A DNA stretch of 52,565 nt from positions 1 to 52,565 of the forward strand of contig CALUHO010000021.1 of NCBI GenBank assembly GCA_944320465.1, in the 5' to 3' direction. The notes under the pieces were generated by a model that worked only from the letters and a program-made list of their open reading frames with translations, was not told where the DNA came from and searched no databases. A program made the translations under genes and the position numbers. Shown here in pieces: positions 34,209 to 43,225 of this stretch (position 1 is the stretch's first letter; every line of letters begins with the position of its first letter). The stretch is from an uncultured Bacteroidales bacterium. GTDB taxonomy: Bacteria; Bacteroidota; Bacteroidia; Bacteroidales; P3.

Positions 34209-35258
34209 TTATTCCGCCACTTCGGCCGTTTGGGAAGCCGTTCGATCCTCGATCCGGGAAGCCGTTGCCGCTCCTGATTCCGAAATGCCGCCTAATTTCC
34301 GCAGCTGTTCATCCAAAATCGAAGAAGGAAGCGCAACATAGCCGCCCATTTCGGTCAACGCCTGACCCTTGGACAGGATATATTCCAAAAACGCCTTGGC
34401 GGCCGGATTGCTTGGCACGCCTTTGCAAGCGAAATACAGGTTGCGAGCCGGCGGCGCGGGATAGACATTGTTTTTGATAGCATCCGACAAACCGTCCACC
34501 GTGGCATAGAAGCTTTCTTCCGCGTCCAGCGTGCCGTTGCCATCGATATCCAAAGGCAGGATGCCCAAGCCTTGCACCGGCTTGCGGCTTTCCAAGTCAT
34601 AACCGAAGCCCAAGTTGTTGTAGCCGATGCCATACTGGTCTTTGATAACGGCATTAGCCATTCCCGGGTCGCCATTGACCCCCGTTCCCTGCAAGTCTTC
34701 CTGATGCTTGCCGAAGTATTCGGCAAAAGTCTCGGCCGCCCCGCAGGCATCCGAACGAGTATAGACATTGATATCCGCATCCGGCATCCCGGCCAGACCC
34801 GGATAAACCTGATTCCATTTGGTAATCTCGCGGGTCACGAAAATCTTGTAGAGCTGTTCCTGCGTCATGCCGCGTTTCTGCACTTCGGGATAAACCGGGT
34901 TTTCCGGATTGATCGTGGGAACCACCGCATCCCGAGCCACAGCGATGAACCATGCGCCCATTTCCACTTCGGCAGGCTTGATCTCACGCGAAATCATCCC
35001 GAAATCCACCATATTGTTCAAGGCGTCGGTCATCCCCTTGCCTGCCCCGCCGCCGGATACATTGACGGTGACGCCGGGATTGGCTTCCTGAAATTCTTCC
35101 GCCCACAAAAGGGTCATCGGGTAGAGCGCAAACGCCCCTGAAATGTTCACCTCGCCTCGGAGACCATCTTGGTTTTTCCGATTAGAACTGCCTGAACCGT
35201 TGCAGGCTACCATAGCCAAGAACGAGCCTAATACGGCCAATAGTAAAATCTTCTTCAT
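34209..35258 (-). CDS. pstS: Phosphate-binding lipoprotein PstS
   Basis: About 349 residues from MKKILLLAVLGSFLAMVAC; the lipobox MVAC makes cysteine 19 the anchor. The phosphate-binding PBP fold shows GEVNISGAFALYPM, VNVSGGGAGKGMTDAL and YTRSDACGAAETFAEYFG. It captures phosphate in the periplasm and passes it to PstC/PstA. ATG 35381 is rejected because it leaves the signal peptide internal. No Pho-type box can be defended upstream. The gap 35259-35581 shows no gene. Confidence 0.92.
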   Translation of the reverse strand: MKKILLLAVLGSFLAMVACNGSGSSNRKNQDGLRGEVNISGAFALYPMTLLWAEEFQEANPGVTVNVSGGGAGKGMTDALNNMVDFGMISREIKPAEVEMGAWFIAVARDAVVPTINPENPVYPEVQKRGMTQEQLYKIFVTREITKWNQVYPGLAGMPDADINVYTRSDACGAAETFAEYFGKHQEDLQGTGVNGDPGMANAVIKDQYGIGYNNLGFGYDLESRKPVQGLGILPLDIDGNGTLDAEESFYATVDGLSDAIKNNVYPAPPARNLYFACKGVPSNPAAKAFLEYILSKGQALTEMGGYVALPSSILDEQLRKLGGISESGAATASRIEDRTASQTAEVAE

Positions 35259-35581
35259 ATCGTTTCTTGTTTTGTTTTGCCCGTCCCCACGTTCTCCCAA
35301 ACCAGCAAATGTAAGGATTTTCCCAAAAGTATGAAAGCCGCATCCACCCCGTTCAGACGACCGAATCAAAATCTTCTGCAACGGTCAACTATTTGATTTT
35401 CACAAAATACCACATCATGGACTATCTGCATGTCAACACAACGCAACAATGATTATCAACCCGTTGCATCTTATGCATTGCCTTGCCACTGCCATTCCCA
35501 AAGTCGAGCAAACCAGCGAGTGCAAATAAATCCCTATTTTGATACACCCTCACGAATGAAAGCTTGGTTCTGGTTGTTTCA

Positions 35582-35774
35582 ACCCAAATCGGTCATTAGA
35601 CACGCTGTCCGTTTCTGATTGGGGAAATGAGGCTTTCGGGCATCTTGCCCGCTTCTGTCCGCATCCTGTTTCTCGCTACGCCTCGACGTAGCCCGCTACG
35701 CCTTCGGCTAGGCGAGAAGCATGCTGCATGACACAAGCGGGCAATCTCCCCAAAGTCTAATGACCGATTTGGGT
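35582..35774 (+). mobile_element. MITE-like repeat, copy 5
   Basis: 193 bp with the family termini, flanked by a TCA duplication (35579-35581 and 35775-35777). It is two bases shorter than most copies around the GACACGCTGTCCG part. With copy 6 it frames the small type IX gene in the same orientation. Confidence 0.9.
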
Positions 35775-35941
35775 TCAATAATCTTGGGTCGGTCTGGCTT
35801 TTTCCTGTTTTGTTGCCGGAAGAGGGGGGCCAAGAATCTGTGTCCGTGCCGCTCTTCCTGCTGCTGGAATCCGGCCATGCGGGGCAGGATGCATTGGCAT
35901 GGGACACATCCGGGAACCCGGAACTGTCTTTCCTGGCTGTC

Positions 35942-36238
35942 CTACCGTGTAACGACCATGCGCTTGGTGTCCTGCACCTGCCCGGCAACGATGAGGCTGT
36001 AGAGGTACATGCCGGGCTTCAGTTCTCCGGCCTTGAGGACGAGTTCGCATTGGAGTTCTGTCAGGCTGTGCAGGGAGACTTCCCTGCCGTCCGGCTGGCA
36101 GATGCCGATGCGAACTTTGGCAAGATTGCCGATTTTGACGGTGCCGTCGGACTGCACGTCCACTTGGGCTTGTGACACATCTAGAATGGCAAAACCGAAG
36201 AAGCTTGCCAATAGGCAGAGCCTTGCTGTCTGTTTCAT
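35942..36238 (-). CDS. Tiny exported protein with type IX sorting signal
   Basis: 98 residues. A signal peptide (MKQTARLCLLASFFGFAILD, cut after SQA near 24) is followed by VDVQSDGTVKIGN, which resembles the start of exported tail-fibre-like proteins of Bacteroidota. The end, GELKPGMYLYSLIVAGQVQD then TKRMVVTR, is a type A sorting domain (Por-type CTD). Nearly all of a normal cargo domain is missing, so this is either an internally deleted gene or a minimal type IX cargo. It sits between two repeat copies in direct orientation; copy 6 begins 16 bp before its start codon. A stretch of 167 bp downstream has no feature. Confidence 0.65.
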   Translation of the reverse strand: MKQTARLCLLASFFGFAILDVSQAQVDVQSDGTVKIGNLAKVRIGICQPDGREVSLHSLTELQCELVLKAGELKPGMYLYSLIVAGQVQDTKRMVVTR

Positions 36239-36254
36239 AACTTTAGCTTTTTAA

Positions 36255-36448
36255 CCCAAATCGGTCATTAGACACGCCGAGTCCGTTTTTGATTGGGAAA
36301 GTGAGGCTTTCGGGCATCTTGCCCGCCTCTGTCCGCATCCTGATTCTCGCTACGCCTCGACGTAGCCCGCTACGCCTTCGGCTAGACGAGAAGCATGCTG
36401 CATGACACAAGCGGGCAATCTCCCCAAAGTCTAATGACCGATTTGGGT
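36255..36448 (+). mobile_element. MITE-like repeat, copy 6
   Basis: 194 bp, flanked by TTA duplications (36252-36254 and 36449-36451). The leftmost TTTTTAACCC context is the same as at copy 3, which also lies 16 bp upstream of a minus-strand start codon (tadA). Internal changes against copy 5 show these are separate insertions or old duplicates. Confidence 0.9.
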
Positions 36449-36591
36449 TTAAGGTTTGCTGTTTCGATACGTCTGTTTTGAAATCGCGTTCAGTTTCAAG
36501 ATGCCTTGCTTTCTAAACAAGGCACAGGCGGATGTACATTTTTTTCTGATACCGCCAAGCTTTTCAGGGTATAAGTCCAGGCCAAAACCTG

Positions 36592-36782
36592 TTGCATGGC
36601 TCTCGACTTTCGCTATCGTTGGCTGTCGCCGAAGATAGGATGCGTCTCGGCCATGCGAAACCGAGCAAGCTCCTTTTGCATGGCTCTCGACTTTCGCTAT
36701 CTTTGGCTATCGCCGAAGATAGGATGCGCCTCGGCATAATCAAAGCCAGCTTTGCTTCTGCGCTCGGCTTTCGCTATCTTTG
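36592..36782 (+). promoter_or_regulatory. Three promoter-like units upstream of cinA
   Basis: Three repeats each carry a -33-like and a -7-like box. TTG 36592-36594 with TATCGTTG 36614-36621 is degenerate. TTTG 36675-36678 with TATCTTTG 36698-36705 has a 19-base spacer. TTTG 36751-36754 with TATCTTTG 36775-36782 has a 20-base spacer. The first two units are ~60-bp near-identical repeats (CATGGCTCTCGACTTTCGC core). The last box is 122 bp before cinA. No gene is seen in 36449-36903. Confidence 0.65.
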
Positions 36783-36903
36783 CAATTGCAAAACAGCAAC
36801 AGGAATCCATGAAGTACGGAATCCCGGCTGCAACCGTAGCCCGCCAAAGGATCAAGCCTGAAGTCTAAGCGAAATCGACTACCGCATCATACTTACATCC
36901 ATT

Positions 36904-38172
36904 ATGAAAGCTGCTATTCTGACCATCGGTGACGAGATTCTGATGGGGCAAATCACCGATACCAACAGCGTCTACATAGCCCGCCACCTGAGCGAATCAG
37001 GCATAGAGACCTGCCACATGCAAAGCGTCCCCGACCAAGGCGAGGCTATCCGCCATGCACTGGACGAACTGTTGGCAGAAGCCGACATCCTTTTCATCAC
37101 CGGCGGCTTAGGCCCCACCAAGGACGACATCACCAAGAAAATCCTCTGCGATTATTTCGACGACGAACTGGTTTTTGACGACCAAACCTTCCGGCATATT
37201 GAAAGCCTCTTGGCCAACCGCCAAGCCCCGATGAACCGGCTCAACCGCGACCAAGCGCTTTTGCCGCGCAAGGCCGAGATATTGCCCAACCGCAAAGGGA
37301 CAGCCGCAGGGATGTGGTTCAGCCGAAACGGCAAACAGGCCGTTTCGCTGCCGGGCGTGCCTTTCGAGATGGAATGCCTGATGGACGAGGAAGTGATGCC
37401 GCGCCTGCACCGGCGTTTTCCCCAAATCGCGATGGCCTACCGGATGTTCATTGTCTATAACGTGGCCGAATCGGCCTTGGCCGAGAAACTGGAAGCGTTC
37501 GAGAACCAATTGCCGGAAAAGATGGGGCTGGCATACCTTCCCTCTCCGGGTTACGTCAAATTGCGGCTGACCGCCAAGGCTGCGGCCCTGCCCGCGCTCG
37601 AGGCTCAGGCCGGACGCTTGGAAAGCTGCCTGCAATCCAACCAGTACCAATATATAATACCCGGCGGCCCGCAATCGGACAGCCTCGCCGCCCATATCGG
37701 AAGCCTCCTGCGCGGGCAGGGCCGCAGCCTCAGTACGGCCGAAAGCTGCACCGGCGGATACCTGGCGCATCTGATTACCGCCGTACCCGGCAGTTCGGAT
37801 TACTACAAAGGAAGCGTGATTGCCTACAGCAACGAGATCAAGGAAAGCATTTTAGACGTACAGCCGGATACGCTCCGGCAACAGGGTGCGGTCAGCGAGG
37901 AAACCGTCATCGAGATGGCGCAGTCCGCCCGCCGCAAGTTCGGCACCGACTACGCCATTGCCACCTCCGGCATCGCCGGGCCCGGCGGCGGCACGCCCCA
38001 GAAGCCGGTCGGCACCGTCTGGATCGCAGTCGCCACGCCCCGAACCTGCCTTACCAAGCTCTACCGCTTTTCTTCCGACCGCGAACGCAACATAGAACGC
38101 GCCAGCATCCAAGCCCTCGGCCTGCTGCTCGCCGCCCTTACCGCTGAAGCGGAAACCAACAATAACAACTAA
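36904..38172 (+). CDS. cinA: CinA family protein (nicotinamide-nucleotide amidase)
   Basis: 422 residues with two domains. The N-terminal MoCF-like domain begins AAILTIGDEILMGQITDTNS and holds FITGGLGPTKDDITKK. The C-terminal domain has STAESCTGGYLAHLITAVPG, SNEIKESILDV and TSGIAGPGGGTPQKPVGTV, with the catalytic serine of the NMN deamidase. It recycles nicotinamide mononucleotide and is associated with competence in some bacteria. It has its own promoter region; a large palindrome follows the gene. Confidence 0.94.
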   Translation: MKAAILTIGDEILMGQITDTNSVYIARHLSESGIETCHMQSVPDQGEAIRHALDELLAEADILFITGGLGPTKDDITKKILCDYFDDELVFDDQTFRHIESLLANRQAPMNRLNRDQALLPRKAEILPNRKGTAAGMWFSRNGKQAVSLPGVPFEMECLMDEEVMPRLHRRFPQIAMAYRMFIVYNVAESALAEKLEAFENQLPEKMGLAYLPSPGYVKLRLTAKAAALPALEAQAGRLESCLQSNQYQYIIPGGPQSDSLAAHIGSLLRGQGRSLSTAESCTGGYLAHLITAVPGSSDYYKGSVIAYSNEIKESILDVQPDTLRQQGAVSEETVIEMAQSARRKFGTDYAIATSGIAGPGGGTPQKPVGTVWIAVATPRTCLTKLYRFSSDRERNIERASIQALGLLLAALTAEAETNNNN

Positions 38173-38204
38173 TTTACAACCCCTCCTGCCCGATGCTGCT
38201 ATTC

Positions 38205-38410
38205 AGAAGCTGTTTGAAATTTCTTGCAATCCTGAAAAGGCTGAAATTTCAGAGACCGGTTTCAGGATTTTGTTTGCCCATCGGGGGCTATTTCGGGTCT
38301 TGCTTGCGTTTTTCACGTCAGATAGCTGGGCTATCCTCCTTTGAAAAACGCGGCGCCATCCCTCGAAATCCCCTCCCGATGGTCTGAACAAATAAATTTA
38401 AACAGCTTCT
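38205..38410. repeat. 206-bp palindromic element after cinA
   Basis: AGAAGCTGTTT (38205-38215) pairs with AAACAGCTTCT (38400-38410). CCATCGGG (38278-38285) pairs with CCCGATGG (38375-38382), GCGTTTTTCA (38306-38315) with TGAAAAACGC (38342-38351), and GATAG/CTATC closes the apex. A side hairpin AATCCTGAAA/TTTCAGGATT (38228-38269) is present in the left arm. It looks like a third family of non-coding mobile elements, single in this window. Confidence 0.7.
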
Positions 38411-38424
38411 CAGAATGGAAGCAT

Positions 38425-38820
38425 TCAAGGTCCCAGGAAATTCTCCACGAACTGTATCGTGAAGTCGGGGAAACTCTCTACAAACTGAACGGTAAAGTCA
38501 GGGAAACTCTCCACGAACTGCCATTCCCCGCATTCATCGGCAAAAGCCGAGACGGTCTTCACTTTCAAATCCGGAAACGAACCGACAATCTTCACCTTGA
38601 AATCGGCAAAGGCTTCCACCACCTTGACCCTGCCGTACAAGGGGATTCCCTCGCACCGGCAATCATCGTCGATAGGTTCTTCCATCCCGACAACAACCAT
38701 ACCCTCCCCTTTGTGGATTGAAACCGGACTCCCCGCCTGCAAATCGGCCGTCAAGGCCGCAAAAGCCCCAATCGTTGACAAGAAAAAGACTTTCAACGCA
38801 TTCATATTCACAAAGTTCAT
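38425..38820 (-). CDS. Secreted protein with septoil-knot-type FPD repeats
   Basis: 131 residues. A signal peptide (LKVFFLSTIGAFAALTADLQA) precedes a ~40-residue spacer with a CRCEG motif. From about residue 60 there are short repeats around V-x-SFPDfkV: FADFKVKIVGSFPDLKVKTV, then SAFADECGEWQFVESFPDF and TVQFVESFPDFTIQFVENF. This repeat pattern matches the family I know as the 7(1) septoil knot domain (DUF6150); family name from memory, not verified. The function is unknown. ATG 38805 (sixth residue) is an alternative start. Confidence 0.65.
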   Translation of the reverse strand: MNFVNMNALKVFFLSTIGAFAALTADLQAGSPVSIHKGEGMVVVGMEEPIDDDCRCEGIPLYGRVKVVEAFADFKVKIVGSFPDLKVKTVSAFADECGEWQFVESFPDFTVQFVESFPDFTIQFVENFLGP

Positions 38821-38972
38821 AATCCTTCAAAGATTCACAGCCAGCCACAAAATAGAGGCCAGCCCCTCTCTAATCCGACTTGCAAAATTTAGCTCGTCCG
38901 ACAAAAATCGCCTCGACCTATCCATAGAACCTGCCTGAAGCAAGCCGGTAGCGGAATAGACACCGACAACCG

Positions 38973-41741
38973 CTACAATTCACGAACCAGCCTCTCCAAC
39001 ATCGTCCCCAAGGAAGTATTGTAGCCCTGGCTTGCATAGACCACCCGGTTGAAGGTATCCCCCACCACGAACACCGGCCGTTTGCCCTCCGACAACCGCA
39101 GATTCGTCGTCAATTCCTTTTCAATCACGCCATCCTGGTCGATGCCGAAGCGGACTGTAGACGGCAGCCCCTCGATGGGATGCTTCAAATACGACTTATA
39201 GGCCGCCTCGTCCGGGAAAAGCAAGAGCAACGTCCGCCCCCAGATTTCCAAATCCGGTGCCAAGCGGGCCAAATCCCGCAACACATGATTGGTCGGCTCT
39301 TCCCCGGCTCCCAAAACGGCCAGCGCGAAATAGCCCCGGCCCGTCGTTTCCAAGACGCTCTTCACAGACTGGCTTTCCAAATCGAAATACTTGTTTTCCG
39401 AATTGAACGAACCTATCACCTTGATGGCCGAGGGGTCATCCCGCATCACCAATTCCGAATGCTTGATCCGGCCTCTTTCCACCGGAATAAACGACAGATT
39501 GGCCAGCACCGAACCATCGGCCAAACGGGTTCCGCTCACCAATAGATAATATCCTCCCGGCAAGCTGTGCGGCAAAGCGAACAAGTTCTTCCACGAACTG
39601 CCGCCTTCCGGATAGGTCTGCAACTGCAACCGCCCCTCTTCATAGCAAGACAAGGTAAAATGCGAATAATACTGCGGATTAGGCAACGTCCTGAGCGGCC
39701 TGTAAAACAGCTGCAATTTCCCTTGCATGGCAGTTTTCCCCAAAGCGGCGGCATTCTTTCCTGAAGCAGAACCCAAAGAAACGCCCCCAAAACCACCCTG
39801 CATCGTCCCCAAATCCAATCCCTGCCAACGACCTTCCAGCAAAGCGTATTCCACTTTCCCCGTCACCGGATGCAGCTGCGCGGCCACGCCCAGACTCCGC
39901 AACACACTCACCACAAATATCTTGTAGCTCCTCAAATCGGCTACCCTCGCCTCATATACCCCTTTGGGGGATATAGGCATCGCCTGCAGGTTCAAGTCGT
40001 TCTCAATCCGGATGCTGTCATGGATCCATTGCAGCAACGGAGAAGGATCAATTCCCCATCCCACCCGCAGTTCCGCAGGCCAGACTTCCGCAAAATACTG
40101 TTTATAAGGAGTCAGCATTTCGTATTCCACGCGAGGGTTCATCACATAGCGAAGATAGGTCTCGTCCGAATACCGCCGCGTCCCGGCTTCCGAGGCCTTT
40201 CCGCCACCGGCACGATCATCCTTTTCTCCCGAGACCTCCAAACGCGGAAAGCTGAAATCGAAATGCGCCCTCAGCACGCTGCAAGGCGCATCCCGCCAAT
40301 CCTTCTCGCTCAACGTCCGCAGGAAAGCCGCCGCTTCCGCCCGCCTGCCCGGCTCGACACCTTCCATGAAAGCATCTATCTCCGCATGGTTGCCCCGGCT
40401 GCCCACCAAGACCGGCACGAAAGCCGCCGTATCCACGCCCAGTTCCAGGCAACGCGCCGCCGCCCGTTCCGCCGTACAAAACGTAGACACATAAAGATGA
40501 CGGATACTGTCCTCCACTAATAGCCTCCGGCTGTTCTCCGCCCGTTGTTCCGCGCTCACTTTCACCGGATTGCTCTTTTCCACCGGCGGCACTATGTCCA
40601 TCTGCACCGAAAATTCCTCGCCCACTTTATGTTCCAGCACCAAATCCACCACTGAATCCTGCCCAAAAGACACCTTGCGGAAGCCGAAAAGACCATCCTT
40701 CGCCGCCCAGACCAACATATCCCCTTTGCCCGCCGAAAGAGAAGCCATCCCCGCCTCGTCGCTCGCCTTGGTAGCCACCGTATAAAATTCCGCGTAATTG
40801 TAGAGCTTGAACTCCACCGGAATCCCCGGCACCGGCTCGCCATCCCTGTCTAACACCCGAACCCGAACCTGTGCCGCATCCGCATAAGTATCAATCACAT
40901 TGATTTCCGTATAGCAAGGCGTCACCTGCATGATTTCCTCCGGCCCCGGATACAGCCCGAAGACCTTGGTATGCATCAGCATCCCCCGCGCCACCGGGTC
41001 GTTGAACCAAGCCAGATCCAAGACCGGTTCCGGCTCGCAAGCCCCTAAGAAATGCCACCGCCCGTCCACATAGGCCTCCACCCAGGCATGGTTGTCATCG
41101 GTATGCGCCCAACGCGGCGTATAGACCTGGCGAGCCGGAATACCCACCGAACGCAAAGCCGCCACCAAGAAAGTCGATTCCTCGCCGCAACGCCCGTAAG
41201 CCGTCTTGACCGTGGCCAAGGGAGAGGATGTCCGCGCATCGCTCGGCGTGTAAACAGCCTTCTCATGACACCAATGGTTCACCTCCAGGACGGCATCGTA
41301 CATCGATAAACCTTTCACCCTCTCGGCCAATTCATCATAAAACACCCAGCGGCTCGAATCCAGATTCTCGTTGTTGACCCTGACCGGCAGCACGAAATGC
41401 CGGAATTCCTTCTCAGGCACGTCCTTGCCCCAAGGCATCTCATCCCGAGCCTTGAACGCCATCCGCACATTGCCCAAATAAAACCCTCCGTCATAATCCG
41501 TTATATCGCTCAAGGGCATATAGGCATACAAGAACGTCATCGCCTCCCTTTCTTCACAGTTCATCTCCGCCTCGTCAAAAACCGCAAAAAAACGCCCGTC
41601 CGCAAAAAATGCTTTCTTCCGCACGAAAGCCGCCTCCGTTTCCTCCCATTGCGTCCTGTCCGAGAAAAAAGGCTTTTTTCCACACGAAACAGCGGCCATG
41701 CACACCGCTGCCAACATCAGAATCCGTAAGTATCTTTTCAT
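38973..41741 (-). CDS. Large transglutaminase-like lipoprotein
   Basis: About 922 residues from MKRYLRILMLAAVCMAAVSC; the lipobox gives cysteine 20. ATG 41978 is rejected because it leaves the lipoprotein signal 79 residues inside. The transglutaminase core has the cysteine in YGRCGEEST (C185) and the histidine in DDNHAWVEAYVDGRWH (H218), followed by LGACEPEPVLDLAW, typical of Bacteroidota proteins of this kind. A beta-sandwich-like region (about 310-370), a helical part and a C-terminal thioredoxin-like stretch follow. It is probably an envelope enzyme; the substrate is unknown. Confidence 0.83.
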   Translation of the reverse strand: MKRYLRILMLAAVCMAAVSCGKKPFFSDRTQWEETEAAFVRKKAFFADGRFFAVFDEAEMNCEEREAMTFLYAYMPLSDITDYDGGFYLGNVRMAFKARDEMPWGKDVPEKEFRHFVLPVRVNNENLDSSRWVFYDELAERVKGLSMYDAVLEVNHWCHEKAVYTPSDARTSSPLATVKTAYGRCGEESTFLVAALRSVGIPARQVYTPRWAHTDDNHAWVEAYVDGRWHFLGACEPEPVLDLAWFNDPVARGMLMHTKVFGLYPGPEEIMQVTPCYTEINVIDTYADAAQVRVRVLDRDGEPVPGIPVEFKLYNYAEFYTVATKASDEAGMASLSAGKGDMLVWAAKDGLFGFRKVSFGQDSVVDLVLEHKVGEEFSVQMDIVPPVEKSNPVKVSAEQRAENSRRLLVEDSIRHLYVSTFCTAERAAARCLELGVDTAAFVPVLVGSRGNHAEIDAFMEGVEPGRRAEAAAFLRTLSEKDWRDAPCSVLRAHFDFSFPRLEVSGEKDDRAGGGKASEAGTRRYSDETYLRYVMNPRVEYEMLTPYKQYFAEVWPAELRVGWGIDPSPLLQWIHDSIRIENDLNLQAMPISPKGVYEARVADLRSYKIFVVSVLRSLGVAAQLHPVTGKVEYALLEGRWQGLDLGTMQGGFGGVSLGSASGKNAAALGKTAMQGKLQLFYRPLRTLPNPQYYSHFTLSCYEEGRLQLQTYPEGGSSWKNLFALPHSLPGGYYLLVSGTRLADGSVLANLSFIPVERGRIKHSELVMRDDPSAIKVIGSFNSENKYFDLESQSVKSVLETTGRGYFALAVLGAGEEPTNHVLRDLARLAPDLEIWGRTLLLLFPDEAAYKSYLKHPIEGLPSTVRFGIDQDGVIEKELTTNLRLSEGKRPVFVVGDTFNRVVYASQGYNTSLGTMLERLVREL

Positions 41742-41988
41742 TTCCTTGATAATTATTTTCCGAACCAACAGAGAGTAGCGCACCACAGCCAAACACCTCA
41801 AACACATGGAACAAACCATCCACCTCCTCCACCCGCTCACCCCGTCCCGCCTAAACTCCTTTCTGCTACCGCATAAAAGTACAAAAAAATCCATTCCAGA
41901 CCCCATCAAGAGCCAGATTACCGATAAACTCACCCTCTTGACACAACAGGAAATGGAATACCGCACGATTTTGTCCATATACCCATAA

Positions 41989-42183
41989 ACCCAAATCGGT
42001 CATTAGACACGCCGTGTCCGTTTCCGATGGGGAAAATGAGGCTTTCGGGCATCTTGCCCGCTTCTGTCCGCATCCTGCTTCTCGCTACGCCTCGACGTAG
42101 CCCGCTACGCCTTCGGCTAGCCGAGAAGCATGCTGCATGACACAAGCGGGCAATCTCCCCAAAGTCTAATGACTGATTTGGGA
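41989..42183 (+). mobile_element. MITE-like repeat, copy 7
   Basis: 195 bp, flanked by TAA duplications (41986-41988 and 42184-42186). The right terminus is GACTGATTTGGGA, with one base changed from the consensus. It lies between the transglutaminase lipoprotein and the hydroxyacid dehydrogenase. The stretch 41742-41985 has no feature I can name. Confidence 0.9.
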
Positions 42184-42286
42184 TAAACTTGCTATCTTAG
42201 CATTCTCGAATAACAGTGGCAAACACCTTTCAATCCCCAAGGACCAGTCGCCGCTGGAAAAACCCTCACCATCAAAAACCACACAA

Positions 42287-43219
42287 ATGAAAATCCTCGT
42301 CAATACCGACTACTACCATGAAACTTTCCGCGATATGCCCCAAGGACTAGAAGTCTGCTTTGCCGAAGGAAAGCCGATATATTCGGTCCGAGACATGGAC
42401 GAAAAAATCCGAGACGTGGAAATCTTAGTCATCGCCAGCCTCTTCCCGGTATCGAACCATCTGATAGACAAAGCTCCCAAACTGAAACTCATCTGCAATT
42501 TAGGTGCCGGATTCAACAATGTGGACATCCATTACGCCCGACAGAAAGGCATCACTGTCTGCAACACCCCGGATTCGGTGACCCAGTCCACTGCCGAAAT
42601 CGCGATGAGCCTGATGCTAGGGCTGATGCGGCGCACAGCAGAGACCAACCACCGCATCCGCACAGAAAAAGAATCCCTGTGGAAATACCGGCAATTGACA
42701 TCAAGAAGTCTGGATGGGAAACTTCTCGGCATCGTGGGCATGGGAAAAATCGGCCGGCGTTTGGCCGAAATGGCACAACCTTTCCGGATGCAAGTGGCCT
42801 ACTACAACCCGCGTACCGAAGTCCCTGGATATCAACGGCTCAGCCTGCAAGAACTGCTGCAAGAAGCTGACATCGTGAGCCTGCATGTGCCTCTCAACGA
42901 GCAGACGCACCACCTGATTGGAGCAAAAGAGCTGAAACTGATGAAAAAGGACGCGGTCCTGATCAACACTTCCCGCGGCCCGGTGGTGGACGAACAAGCC
43001 TTGGTGGAATGCCTGCAAAGAGGAGGCATTGCTGGAGCAGCCTTGGATGTGTATGAAAATGAACCGCATATCACAGAGGCCCTCTACGGCATGAATAATG
43101 TCGTACTCTCCCCCCATATCGGCGGCAATACCGAAGAAACCCTGTTGGACATGATGAAAACGGCCGCCGAAAACGTCAAAGCGTTCTACAGCGGCCATCC
43201 CATGCATGTTGTCAACTAA
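42287..43219 (+). CDS. D-isomer-specific 2-hydroxyacid dehydrogenase
   Basis: 310 residues. The NAD-binding GIVGMGKIGRRLAEMAQPF is at about 148-166. The catalytic arginine is in LINTSRGPVVDEQAL, the glutamate in DVYENEPHI, and the histidine in VLSPHIGGNTEE. It reduces a 2-keto acid with NADH (phosphoglycerate, glyoxylate or D-lactate types are all possible). A TATCTTAG at 42193 may be a -7 box. The gene converges on the membrane-protein gene with 6 bp between stop codons. Confidence 0.9.
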   Translation: MKILVNTDYYHETFRDMPQGLEVCFAEGKPIYSVRDMDEKIRDVEILVIASLFPVSNHLIDKAPKLKLICNLGAGFNNVDIHYARQKGITVCNTPDSVTQSTAEIAMSLMLGLMRRTAETNHRIRTEKESLWKYRQLTSRSLDGKLLGIVGMGKIGRRLAEMAQPFRMQVAYYNPRTEVPGYQRLSLQELLQEADIVSLHVPLNEQTHHLIGAKELKLMKKDAVLINTSRGPVVDEQALVECLQRGGIAGAALDVYENEPHITEALYGMNNVVLSPHIGGNTEETLLDMMKTAAENVKAFYSGHPMHVVN

Positions 43220-43225
43220 ACCAGA

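Noticed and set aside
35596..35988. Minus-strand frame of 130 residues through repeat copy 5
   Set aside because: The C-terminal half is repeat sequence and the rest has no recognisable family.
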